From Anthoceros angustus (taxonomy: Eukaryota; Streptophyta; Anthocerotopsida; Anthocerotales; Anthocerotaceae), in the NCBI GenBank assembly GCA_010909165.1, contig MU008162.1:2108001-2172000 (forward strand): 64,000 bases of DNA, written 5' to 3'. Shown piece by piece: positions 20,401-29,130 of the stretch; position 1 is the first letter of the stretch, and every line of letters starts with the position of its first letter. The position numbers and the translations under genes were made by a program. The notes under the pieces were generated by a model, which made no database searches, was not told the DNA's origin, and saw only the letters and a program-made list of their open reading frames with translations.

Positions 20401-21105
20401 GAACAAGGACTTCAAGCTGATTCATTTGTAGCCAGCAGCCTGATAAACATGTATGGAAAGTCTGGGAGCCTGGTCGATGCACAGGAGTTGTTTGATGTGT
20501 TTGCCGAAAGAGATGTTGTCGCTTGGAGTGCACTGATTGCGGGCTACGCCTGTCAAGGAGACAGTGAAGTGGTCTTCGACTTGGTCCAGAGAATGGAAGA
20601 GGATGGCATACAGCCTACTGACCTGACGTTTCTCAGTGTGCTAGCAGTATGTAGTCATGCAGGTCTGGTGAACAAGGGGAAAGAGCACTTTCAATCTATG
20701 AGCCACCACTATGGCATTGCTCCCAAAGTGGAGCACTACACATGCATGGTGGATCTCCTGGGCCGGGCTGGTCAACTGGAAGAGGCAATAGCTTTGGTGA
20801 GGACAATGCCGGTCCTGCCTACTGCTGCAGTATGGCACACTGTATTGGGTGCTTGTCGTAAGTGGAGCAACGTGGAGTTGGGACTCCATGCTTTCTACCA
20901 AGCAGTGAAGCTAGACAACAGAGATGCCGCAGCTTATGTGTTGATGTCAAACATATACACGAGTGCCCAGATGTGGGAGCAAGCACAGCAGATGCAGGCG
21001 AGGAGATTAACAATGCGGGCCTGGAAGCAAGCAGGTCAGAGCTGGTGGACAGACAGGGACGGACAGGTGCATAGTTTTCTGGTTGGGGATGAGAAGCATT
21101 TCTAG
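17476..21105 (+). CDS. PLS-class pentatricopeptide repeat protein (PPR-E type)
   Basis: Single-exon 1209-residue PPR protein, presumably an organelle RNA-processing or editing factor as usual for the PLS class. The ATG at 17476 is the first in a long frame; MSGWRRIFQRRWWARP (about residue 47) is an alternative start with an Arg-rich targeting look. From about residue 100 the protein is PPR triplets. Eight successive units start with the block VVTWNAMIAGYSQQGMGQEA and run through TFVCLLQACASVG, KGKELHAQI and FVANSLVNMYAKCGSLEDAQ. Units begin at 18337, 18649, 18961, 19273, 19585, 19897, 20209 and 20515, a period of exactly 312 bp six times, then 306. The C-terminus has E/E+-like motifs (SHAGLVNKGKEHFQSM, MVDLLGRAGQLEEAI, YVLMSNIYTSAQMWEQAQQM) and ends at VHSFLVGDEKHF, so no DYW deaminase domain is present. 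If it edits, the deaminase must act in trans. Confidence 0.92.
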   Translation: MHPPTDPACHGCLECINLPPRKSSCSPDFKEPTELEDLGKKASSSKRMSGWRRIFQRRWWARPHEGVRLNDLYEPTGADVPVAAVGREMGETVRKLCHEGHVHEAVEALGVLVEAEFCISKSLLYAVLKKCVAEKDLVLGRRVHALMVKQGYQSDTFLGTHILRMYCSHGRLQDAMDVLALVAKPDAFMWCAIISAHVRHGQGKVAIELYHRMRSSNVKADGHVFAAALQACARGSDFKTGQQVHADVLANGVESDSFVCSCLVDMYAKCGSLQHAQVLFDGLEQKNVVTWNTMIAGYSQQGKGQEALRLHKAMQDDGMVTPDSVTFVCLLQACASVGSPALEKGKELHAQVKEQGRETDLFVANSLVNMYAKCGSLHEARGVFDVLGQKDVVTWNAMIAAYSRQGMALEALHLYTVMQETGISVPNSVTFVCLLQACASLGLTGLGKGQQLHAQIRERRLDSDGLVANGLVDMYAKCGSLEAAQRVFDALGHKDVVKWNTMIAGYSHQGMGQEALHLYSAMQEEGMVVPDSVTFVCLLQACASMGRPALEKGKHLHAQIEEQGHETVVAVANSLVNMYAKCGSLEDAHRVFDELVHKNVVTWNAMIAGYSQQGMGHEALVLYRAMQDEVITAPDSVTFVCLLQACASVGHSALENGKELHAQIREGGHQTDVSVANSLVNMYAKCGSVQDAERVFNGLSQKNVVTWNAMIAGCSQQGKGQEALHLYSMMQEEGLAQPNSVTFVCLLQSCASVGTLALEKGKQLHKEIREQGHEADVFVANSLVNMYAKCGSLEDAQRVFDDLSQKDVVTWTALIAGYSQQERGQEALDLYSAMQERGTAAPNSLTFAHLLQACATVGTPALEMGKQLHVQIREQGYQAEMFVANSLVNMYAKCGSLDDAQSVFDGLGEKDVVTWTSLISGYSQQGMGQEALRLYSAMQEIGIAVPNSVTFVCLLHACANVAALHLGRQLHAQIEEQGLQADSFVASSLINMYGKSGSLVDAQELFDVFAERDVVAWSALIAGYACQGDSEVVFDLVQRMEEDGIQPTDLTFLSVLAVCSHAGLVNKGKEHFQSMSHHYGIAPKVEHYTCMVDLLGRAGQLEEAIALVRTMPVLPTAAVWHTVLGACRKWSNVELGLHAFYQAVKLDNRDAAAYVLMSNIYTSAQMWEQAQQMQARRLTMRAWKQAGQSWWTDRDGQVHSFLVGDEKHF

Positions 21106-22110
21106 CGTGAAAGGATGGATTGGTGCCACGTCTGGACTAGTCCGGAAGACAAGATGATCGGGTTACTTGGGTGGTGGGGCACAAGAGGCGTTTCGGGGGC
21201 CCGTTGGGCGCTATACACATGGAGCGGAGCTAGCCTGGTCCAGCCTTCCCACCAAAAGCCAAGTGGCGAATTTGCGCGCCGGGGGTTCTGCGAGACTCTC
21301 CGCGCGCTAGTTTACCCATGACCGTGAGGTGCTTCAGGACAAGTGAGTCTCAGGATGGTGTTGGGGATTGTTCTCATTCAGCGAAGTGTTCACGGCCGGA
21401 CAAGAGCAAGCGCTTAAAGGTATCAATCATCCATTCTACGCTACAAGCTTTGTGCTGAGAGAGCTGTGGACAGCCTAGCTAGTCAGCTTGTCCTTGAGTA
21501 AAGGGTAGCAGGCAGTTGGGCGTAGATAGCCAGATTCAAGTGTGTGTAGATAGCCAAATTCAAGTGTGTAGATAGCCAAACTCAAGTGTGTATTCTGTGA
21601 ACAAAGGGCAGTGCCTCGAAGTGGACTGCGAATTGTCAGTGACGACGGACTACTTGGAGCCTAGTGTGTCAGTGACGATGGGCTACTTGGAGCCTAGTGT
21701 GTCAGTGACGACGGGCTACTTGGAGCCTAGTGCTGCGACATGAGGTTGAGAGTGTGAGTATGTGCATGTCCCTGATGATCAGAATGAATTGGCGAGGTTG
21801 CAGACAGCTGGGACGTCAGTACTTGTCACTTGTTTATGTATACAGACGGCCTCGTAAGGGGCGTTACTAGTACAGTGAAAAGGGGCCGCAACTGAGGGTT
21901 CCTTGAGACGTAGCTTGGGATGGACTCGGGCGGGGTCCCCATCGGAGCGTGCACTTGATTTGAGCTGCCCGCAGCCATAAGTTTTGTGGAGAGTGATTAA
22001 CGCGCCTTTGCAGTCTCTGGGACAAGCCTTTTTAAAAGATGTAGTAGCCAAAGTTAAAGGTCTTTTGCAAGCTTAGCTGTGCCCCTTTCCTTGCTTTACA
22101 ATGTTGGCCA
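21106..22110. other. PPR downstream region with short repeats
   Basis: Short direct repeats only: TAGATAGCCAAATTCAAGTGTG (about 21525-21590, three copies) and a 35-bp unit, GTCAGTGACGATGGGCTACT plus TGGAGCCTAGTGT (about 21635-21735, three copies). No gene supported. Confidence 0.6.
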
Positions 22111-22129
22111 AATTAGATATAATCTATCA

Positions 22130-22975
22130 TGGGATCAATAGATATGGCGCGTGGCAGGGTGCCACGTGCCATGTTGAGAGAGACGTTTCTTCGTGGCAGT
22201 CTCGAAAACTTAGGAGATGCAAAGCTTTTGAGACCAAGTGTGTGAGTTAAGGCAGCTGAGAGATGCCTCCCTGCCATCGGGAGGCAGCCCGAGAAACTCG
22301 AGAGTTGCAAAGCTCTAACAGGGTAGTTGGATTGTTTCCTCGTGGCGGTCTCGAAAACTTGGGAGTTGCAAAGTTTTTGAGACCAAGTCTCTGAGTTAAG
22401 GCAGTGAGAGATGCCTCCCTGCCATCGGGAGGCAGCCCGAGAAACTCGAGAGTTGCAAAGCTCTAAATGGGTAGTTGGAGTGCTTCCTCGTGGCGGTCTC
22501 GAAAACTTGGGAGTTGCAAAGTTTTTGAGACCAAGTCTCTGAGTTAAGGCAGATGAGAGATGCGATCTCGAAAACTTGGGAGTTGCAAAGTTTTTGAGAC
22601 CAAGTCTCTGAGTTAAGGCAGATGAGAGATGCGATCTCGAAAACTTGGGAGTTGCAAAGTTTTTGAGACCAAGTCTCTGAGTTAAGGTAGATGAGAGATG
22701 CCTCCCTGCCATCGAGAGGCAGTCCCATAAACTCGAGAGTTGCAAAGCTCTAACAGGTAGTTGGAGTTGCCTAAAACTCGAGAGTCGCAAAGCTCTAACA
22801 AGGTAGTTGGAGTTGCCTAAAACTCGAGAGTTGCAAAGCTCTAACAAGGTAGTTGGAGTTGCCTAAAACTCGAGAGTTGCAAAGCTCTAACAAGGTAGTT
22901 GGAGTTGGTAGTTGGAGTTGCCTAAAACTCGAGAGTTGCAAAGCTCTAACAAGGTAGTTGGAGTTGCCTGGTTGT
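22130..22975. repeat. Complex minisatellite with gene-like open frame
   Basis: Interleaved units. One contains CTCGAAAACTTGGGAGTTGC plus AAAGTTTTTGAGACCAAGTC (about 68 bp, clear at 22490-22690). Another is CTCGAGAGTTGCAAAGCTCT plus AACAAGGTAGTTGGAGTTGCCTAAAA (about 46 bp, 22730-22975). The minus-strand frame 22847-22113 is a by-product of the repeat. A relative lies at 23455-23500. Confidence 0.8.
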
Positions 22976-22983
22976 TCTTGGCA

Positions 22984-23410
22984 CTTTTATTGGTTTGGGA
23001 ATTGATGTTATGGGACCACTTTTATTGGTTTGGGAATTTATGTCATGGGACAATTTTTTTGGGTCGGGAATTCATGTTATGAGCCCACTTTTATTGGTTT
23101 GGGAACTCATATTATGACACCACTTTTATTGGCTTGGGAATTCATGTTATGAGACCACTTTTATTGGTTTGAGAATTCGCGTTATGGGACCAACAAATAA
23201 GGAATTCATGTTATAGGAATTCATGTTATGGACCAATGAATAAGGAATTCATGTTATGGGACCAATAAATAAGGAATTCATGTTATGGGGCCAATAAATA
23301 AGGATTTCATGTTATGGACCAATAAATAAGGAATTCATGTTATGGGATCAATAAATAAGGAATTCATGTTAGGGATCAATAAATAAGGAATATGGGACCA
23401 ATAAACAAGA
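22984..23410. repeat. 35-bp and 29-bp satellites
   Basis: First CTTTTATTGGTTTGGGAATT plus ATGTTATGGGACCA (35 bp, from 22984). Then ATAAGGAATTCATGTTATGG plus GACCAATA (about 29 bp, 23190-23410). The second evidently derives from the first. Confidence 0.8.
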
Positions 23411-23915
23411 TATTTGTTATGGCCTTGTTGAAAGACGCCTCCACGTGGCAGCCCTGGAAACTCGAGAGTTGCAAAGCTTTCGAGGCCAAGCCTTTATGGT
23501 AGGTAGGAAGCCATTTGGTTTGGTGTCCCTGTATTGGCGGAAAAAGCCGTGTGCTGGTGCTTCGAATTGCAATTCCATACGATCGAGGAGTCAAATCCTT
23601 TGCATGCTATGTAATTTTGAGACAAGGTATTGTGGGTGGCAGAGCAGCCTTGCCGTTACGATCCACTGACATTCGGCGATCATGTCCCTTCGATTTGGTT
23701 TGGAGAGGGCGAGCCCGCATGTCACCCTCATTATCATTATCACCATTATCATTATTCACAAGGTGATCTCGCACTTTAGACCTCACACGAGGGAGACCAA
23801 TGTAACTAGAATTTAAGATGATTTACAATTTTTTTTTAAATAATCAAGGGCTCCGACTACTGTGTGGGAGCCCCAAGGTGGAGCTAGGGCTGGAGTGCAG
23901 GAAGAAGGTGATCCA
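23411..23915. other. No gene recognised
   Basis: Contains one relative of the 22.7-kb repeat and a short ATTATCATTATCACCATTATC microsatellite (about 23730). Confidence 0.4.
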
Positions 23916-23919
23916 TGAG

Positions 23920-24469
23920 GGTGGCAATACAATACTTTTTGCACCTCATGGACTATAAGTTGATGCATCCTAAGGAATTGTCGTAAATTTTGAAGCCTCT
24001 GGAGCTGGTGCCACAAGATGCCCTGCTGGAGGCATTCTGCTAGCAGGCGTTTGATTTTTCCTATAGGGGGCCAGTGATGTATAAGGGCCCATTTGTGTTG
24101 CAGTGGGAGCCTTTTGCTCGAGACACTTACATGCTGCCCAATGCCGGGGATGGGAAGGAGCTAAGGTGCTATACTACTTGTGGGTTTGCCAGGACTATGT
24201 CTCTAATTGTGGAGAGTAGAAGGAGGAGGAGGAGGTGTATAGACAATGTTACCGTGAGCAAGTTTTAGCAGCCCAGGCTGGGGCAAGTGTATAAGTGGGA
24301 CTTTGCCATCAACCAGATGATGGGAAAGGATGTGGAGTTCGGGATCGGGTTGTGCATTGATGGATCAGAACAACACCTTCCCCTATTCTATGTGGCTGGG
24401 AGACTAGAGGAATGGTTGGATGCTGGATGGACAAGGCAGACCTTGGCACAACGAGACGCACTCCCTTAG
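23920..24469 (+). pseudogene. Unrecognised protein-coding relic, one frame with stops
   Basis: One plus-strand frame stays open except for isolated stops and reads like a real protein: VAIQYFLHLMDYKLMHPKEL, stop, ILKPLELVPQDALLEAFC, stop, QAFDFSYRGPVMYKGPFVLQ, WEPFARDTYMLPNAGDGKEL, RCYTTCGFARTMSLIVESRR, stop at 24266, then QPRLGQVYKWDFAINQMMGK and LPLFYVAGRLEEWLDAGWTR. I do not recognise the family. The absence of frameshifts means decay by point mutation only. Confidence 0.45.
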
Positions 24470-24479
24470 CTGGTGGGTG

Positions 24480-25050
24480 GTGAGTGACCGTTCCGTGGAA
24501 TTTAAAAAAAAACCGTTCCGTGAAATAAGACGGCTGCTCTGATCCCCATCGAGTAACATATCGTCCAATGCAACGGTTTCTTTTTTTTAGTTCTTATCAT
24601 TTGAATTTTTTACCTAGGTATATAAAATGTAGGCCTTTATAATTCAAAATTGTCCACATTCTTGTACAACCCCATGAAAACCTATGCCTCAAAATCTTTC
24701 TTTCTTGTACCTATGTCAATTTGCACTAGGTGAGGATTATCCTTGAAAAGAGAAACTAGGAGATAACTATAGATGACAAAATTAACATCAAGTTTGATTG
24801 TCTAAAGAACTCTGCAGATGAAGGAGCAGTTTTGCAATAATTTATTTCTAAAAAATGAGCCTAGTTTATGATGGATTAATTGATGTAAAAAGTTATTCAA
24901 ATATGCAAAGTCGATTCACAGAGGCGTGTAATTTGGACTTCTTGTTCTTGTTTTATCATCATTAATGATTCCAGCTCTACATGTAATTTCTGCAAAAAGA
25001 TATGTTCACTCTCATTATCTTATACCTCAAAAACTTGATACTTTGTTTAT
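24480..25050. other. AT-rich, no gene recognised
   Basis: No open frame or repeat of note. Confidence 0.4.
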
Positions 25051-25052
25051 GA

Positions 25053-25563
25053 TCAGAAATATAAACCTAGGTCATTAATTTCATGAAGTTGTACCTCAAG
25101 TTCCTCATGTCTATCTGCTATTTGACATTTTTGATCATGAAGTTTTTGCTTTCTTCTTTCTAATTCTCTGGACAACAAATTTCTAGTACCCATAGCTTGC
25201 ATTTTTGCTGTCTCAATTATCTTCTCTTTCTCGCTTGCTTCTTCCAATAGTTGTGCAATCAGCTGTTATCAAGTATTTCTAAATTAAGTTCACGACATTT
25301 CCATGTATAGTCACCATATATGAATTAAAATAATATTATGTATTTTTATTTTATTTATAATTTAATATGTTCGTATTAAGTCAAACAAGGGATGACATAC
25401 CTACATTGTGAAAGTTAGAGATCTTTGAATGGAAGGCATTACAACATTCTCCAACTTGTTGACAACGTGTATACACTTCTGGGTGTAACAATCTTAATTG
25501 ACCATCATCATCTACTACTACAGTGGTGATTGGTGCATGTGTTTGTCCACTAATTGTCATCAT
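25053..25563 (-). CDS. Two-exon fragment of a coiled-coil protein gene
   Basis: Exon a (25563 to about 25403, minus) encodes MMTISGQTHAPITTVVVDDD then GQLRLLHPEVYTRCQQVGEC and ends before a consensus donor (AATGTAG then GTATGT). Exon b starts after an acceptor (ATAACAG, near 25264) and encodes LIAQLLEEASEKEKIIETAK, MQAMGTRNLLSRELERRKQK and LHDQKCQIADRHEELEVQLH, a strongly helical, heptad-like coiled coil. It runs to about 25060, where GTTTAT could be another donor. The pattern is loosely reminiscent of coiled coils in XS/XH-domain (IDN2/FDM) RNA-silencing proteins, but no XS or XH domain is present and that match is weak. No further exons found. Confidence 0.4.
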
Positions 25564-25839
25564 TGAGTGGAGAAAATTAACTCAAAATTTATAAAAATGA
25601 CTCCCAACAAAATAATTCACAATGGATAATTGATTACAATATAATATTGTATTTCAGTATGAATCTTTATAAAAAAAATACTGAATTTTTATTTCAATTT
25701 TATTATCTATTTATAATTATCTCAAATGATGGATATATTAATTTTAGACAAGTTTTTTGAAAATAAAAGGTTTACATAACCCAAAATTCCATTGTTAGTG
25801 ATGTGCAGTCCTTTGTCATCTTCTTGCAAATAGCAATGA

Positions 25840-26343
25840 ATGACAATCCAAGACGAGGCTCATGATCTGTATCAATCTATTCTTAATCTTCCATTTGACT
25901 TACAAGAATATACGATCTTACAATATATGGAGGATGCGTGGCAAAATTGGAGGTATGTGCCCAAAAATCACACTTTGCACTTGCACATATGGGGATTTCT
26001 CAATGGAGATCCATCTACAGAAATAAAGACTTATCAATTTCTTTTATCATTACCATATCTTGTGGAACACATTGTTCTTTATTGCCTTTTTGAATTCAAC
26101 TTCAGACCCTATCGTAATGAGCTGCTAATTAGTAATAACATTTTGCTTGACCAAGATAGAGTTAATGATATAGTTGAAACTCTAAATGAACTTCCTTTAT
26201 GGTCACATCACTCCAAAGTTCAAGACATTATCACTCTTGAGAAGCAAGTGACATATGAAGAATTTGTATTGGGGCTTAATGGTGTAAGACATGTTCAACA
26301 AAGTTCTAAGGAATCATTGACCTTGAATGTATTACAAGAATGA
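25840..26343 (+). CDS. Unrecognised small protein, family founder-like copy
   Basis: A 167-residue open frame with its own ATG, in AT-rich DNA. By hand count about two-thirds of residues 2-144 match the ORF at 47689 (94 of 143), most differences being conservative (I/V, L/M, K/R, Y/F, D/E, S/T), with one short gap. Shared blocks: NLPxDLQE, AWQNWxYVPKxHTLHxxIWGF, NGDP, LLSLPxLVxxIVLYCL, NFRPYxxExLISN, DRVxDxVExLNEL and KVQDIIT-EKxVTYEEFV. No signal peptide or membrane segment is evident. NLPFDLQEYTILQYM faintly resembles the first helix of an F-box, but the rest does not. The last 24 residues have no counterpart in the 47-kb copy. The function is unknown. Frame preservation despite this divergence suggests it was selected. 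Confidence 0.55.
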   Translation: MTIQDEAHDLYQSILNLPFDLQEYTILQYMEDAWQNWRYVPKNHTLHLHIWGFLNGDPSTEIKTYQFLLSLPYLVEHIVLYCLFEFNFRPYRNELLISNNILLDQDRVNDIVETLNELPLWSHHSKVQDIITLEKQVTYEEFVLGLNGVRHVQQSSKESLTLNVLQE

Positions 26344-26790
26344 TTAAGCCTTAGACCACATACACAATTTGCATGTACTTCCCTTGTAGATATGATTTTG
26401 CTCAAAATGATGTTTCAGTAGGTATTAATAGATCCCTTGAACTTCTATATCAAGAACTTGAATGGTCTTAAATACATACTTCTTCAGTTATTTTAGTTGC
26501 AAGCAAACCCATAAGTATTTGTATAGATCAATCCAAATATAATTGGTAATAAAATAAATTAATTTGAAAATATACACCTAATCATACATAATAGAATAAT
26601 AATGTGATTATTGGAATCATTCTATACTTAACCAACAAACCATATCAAACAAGTCATTTAAAGCTAAACATGCTAATTCAAAGATACCTATCAACCTTAG
26701 GGGGAACTTATAGAGTACCAATTATGGCGGTGCACGCACACCGTCGCCGATGCTGTCATCCGTATGATCCGGTTATCCGGTTCTCCGCAG
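26344..26790. other. No gene recognised
   Basis: AT-rich 3' flank of the 25840 ORF up to the MITE. Confidence 0.4.
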
Positions 26791-26794
26791 GGTA

Positions 26795-27336
26795 CAGTCC
26801 ACCCCCCCTAATTGGGACTGGTTCGGAGTGCCTTTAGAGGTCCCATTAAGGGAAGTGTCCCGATTGTATTTTCCCTATTTAAAAATAATAAAAATATTAT
26901 AAAATTTTAAAAAATCAAAAATACCCAAAAACAAAGAAAATTTTAAATTTTGATTGATAAGTTTCACTAAAAATAACTTTTACCACTTCTCTATATAGTT
27001 GTTTGAAAGCTAGCGCTTTCTCTAAGCAGCATCAAAAAACCTCTATCTATCATAAAGGAAAAAGCTTAGCTTAAGAGTCTTCAATCACACCTAAAAGTCT
27101 ATTGTGCTCTCAAATAATGGATTCTTTTTCCTTTCTTTTTTTAAATTTGTTTAGTAAAAAATTAGAAATCCCATTTAGGGAGGTGAAACTAACATGAATG
27201 TATGTTTCAAAAGGTCCCAATTATCATTTAGGGAAAAGTCCCATTTATTACATTGTAAACTAAAGGGAGTAGGATGGGAGGTCCCATTTAGAGAGGAATC
27301 CCATTTATAGAATTCCCAATTAGGGGGGGCCGACTG
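26795..27336. mobile_element. Pogo/mariner-like MITE, full copy
   Basis: 542-bp element flanked by TA on both sides. Left end CAGTCCACCCCCCCTAATTG, right end CAATTAGGGGGGGCCGACTG; these are inverted repeats of about 24 bp with two mismatches. No transposase. The TA target site and CAGTC ends fit Tc1/mariner-pogo type elements. Confidence 0.85.
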
Positions 27337-27339
27337 TAT

Positions 27340-27520
27340 CTGCATGATAGGCGGTTATACTCACCGCTGTACTACAACGACTTTGCTCCATCTAAAATTT
27401 TAAGTTTTTGATATGAAAAATTGATATTGATTCAAAAATAGATAAAATTGACTATTTGCCGTAAAAAACTGGAGGCTCCTATAATATGTCGGAATTAAAG
27501 ACAAAAAGATTTTAATCACT
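27340..27520. other. Spacer
   Basis: Contains CTATCTGCATGATAGGCGGTTATACTC-like tRNA-flavoured wording right after the MITE. Nothing firm. Confidence 0.2.
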
Positions 27521-27527
27521 GTAAGAG

Positions 27528-27885
27528 TTGATTGAAGCTTCTAGATTGATTGATCAAACCTTGTTTTGGGTTCAAGCTTATAAGTATGCAACTATGCGAA
27601 CTATGTGGTTTGTGAATGGTGGTGTATTGGCAACTTGGAGCTATGTCATGATAATGGGCGTGCAAATGTACAAGCTTAATGAAGCTATGAGTGATTTTTG
27701 TGAATCACTAGATAGTTTGGCTAAGAAACTTCATGATTTGGATACAACTATTGAAGAAGTCAACTAACGTAATCGGGACATACATTTTTGGTGGCACCAA
27801 AGATCAGATGAAAAATATCATAGAAGACTCAAAGATGTTGCCGATCAAGTCGCTATGTACTTGATCGGCAGCAGTAAGAACTAGT
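27528..27885 (+). pseudogene. Small membrane/coiled-coil protein relic or internal exon
   Basis: No ATG begins this frame. It opens at IEASRLIDQTLFWVQAYKYA after a possible acceptor (CTGTAAG), then a hydrophobic segment MWFVNGGVLATWSYVMIMGV, then a helical LNEAMSDFCESLDSLAKKLH. A TAA follows EEVN, after which the same frame continues sensibly (RNRDIHFWWHQRSDEKYHRR, LKDVADQVAMYLIGSSKN) to a TAG. It could be an exon of an unrecognised gene or a pseudogene with one nonsense codon. Confidence 0.3.
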
Positions 27886-28430
27886 ACGTAGTGACGAAGG
27901 GCAGCTGCAGGAACTAGTGATGGATTTGGCCTGCTTTATGAGCTTCTGAAAGTAGATATATGAGCCACCAAAGAACATGTAGGAGGAGTCCTTCTAGAGT
28001 CCATCTTTGAGCAGTCCTCCCATGGTCTGTGTTGAGCAGTTTGCACACCAGAAGCGTGGAGACGACCATCTGCTGGGGTTATGCGGTTTGTAAGCTGCAA
28101 TTGGCGTGCAAACTATGTACATTGCGCTCTACACTCTCATATTGGACTGCCGATTTGTCTGCTCCACTGGGAATCGGCTCAAGTCGACGACCTAATCGCT
28201 CACAGCACTTCCATACATCACGGTTGCAATCTCGGAGAACATGGCGGAAGGAAGGGATTTCCGCTCACCTCTCTTGGTGTCTGAGAAGGCTGGCTGGAAG
28301 GAGGCGCTCTGGAAGAACAAATGGAAGGAGATGAAAATGTTGACGACTGAAAGTGTTTCCCCAAAGAACAAATGTGGAGCGCTCATCCGGTGTTTCGTCT
28401 CGGCCGGACCGCCCGCTCGCTCGTCTAAAC

Positions 28431-28437
28431 TATATAT
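28431..28437 (+). promoter_or_regulatory. Candidate TATA box of the At4g15545-like gene
   Basis: TATATAT in a GC-rich context (TCTAAACTATATATGTCGCC), about 700 bp before the ATG. A GGGGTAAGAATC at 28900 could be the donor of a 5' UTR intron, which would explain the long leader. Confidence 0.35.
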
Positions 28438-29130
28438 GTCGCCATGTCGTTGCATTACTGTGGGAAGCCCGCCAGGCCAGGACCCCGCCAGGGCGCCAAA
28501 GCGCGGAACCGGTGTGGCCCTTTCAAACACCGCGACCCCTTTGCAGCTAACCGCGGTTAGTAGCCAGGCCGCACTGCCGTCCGATTCCGGATCCAACGGC
28601 GCTGCAGCCTAACCCGCATCTGCGTCTCCTCTCTCCCTGTTCTTTTGTCCCTGGCGTGGTCCGGCTCGGGCCCCTCCCCTCCCGTCCCCGCCCTGACCTG
28701 GCTTCCACGAGACGTCGCCTGCACAAGACGCTGGACCTCGGGCCCGTCTCTCCCCCGTGCCTGCTGATGAGCCCGAAAATCCACTAAAATTTGGCCGAAG
28801 AAGCGCAGATTCTCGCGTCGTCTGCTGCCGTGGTTGGGAGACCGTGATCTGCCGGGGAGGTGATCTGCGGTGACTTCTGCTGGTGCTGGTGCTGGCGCGG
28901 GGTAAGAATCGCTCTGCGCTGGCCTGCGATCTTGTTGCAATTAGGTTTGCTGCTGCTCCTGGATTTGGAGAATCTCTTCGTTCGAGGGAGGGGAGCCGAG
29001 GGTTTGCGGACTCTGCCGTGGCTGCTGCTTCGCTCAGGCGGGGGGCGGGGGGTGTCGGAAATTGGCCCGCTTTGTGGTGGAAACCTAGGTGTGGGCCTTT
29101 ATCTGGAATGTGACAAGACTCCCTGCGGGT

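Noticed and set aside
22113-22847. Long minus-strand ORF with repeated LGLKNFATPKFS peptide
   Set aside because: It follows exactly the DNA repeat unit, and homologous units change frame. It is a by-product of the satellite.
23920-24469. Functional gene rescued by U-to-C RNA editing of its stop codons, as in fern organelles
   Set aside because: The surroundings are nuclear (MITEs, satellites, spliced genes) and such editing is known for organelle transcripts, so a pseudogene is simpler.
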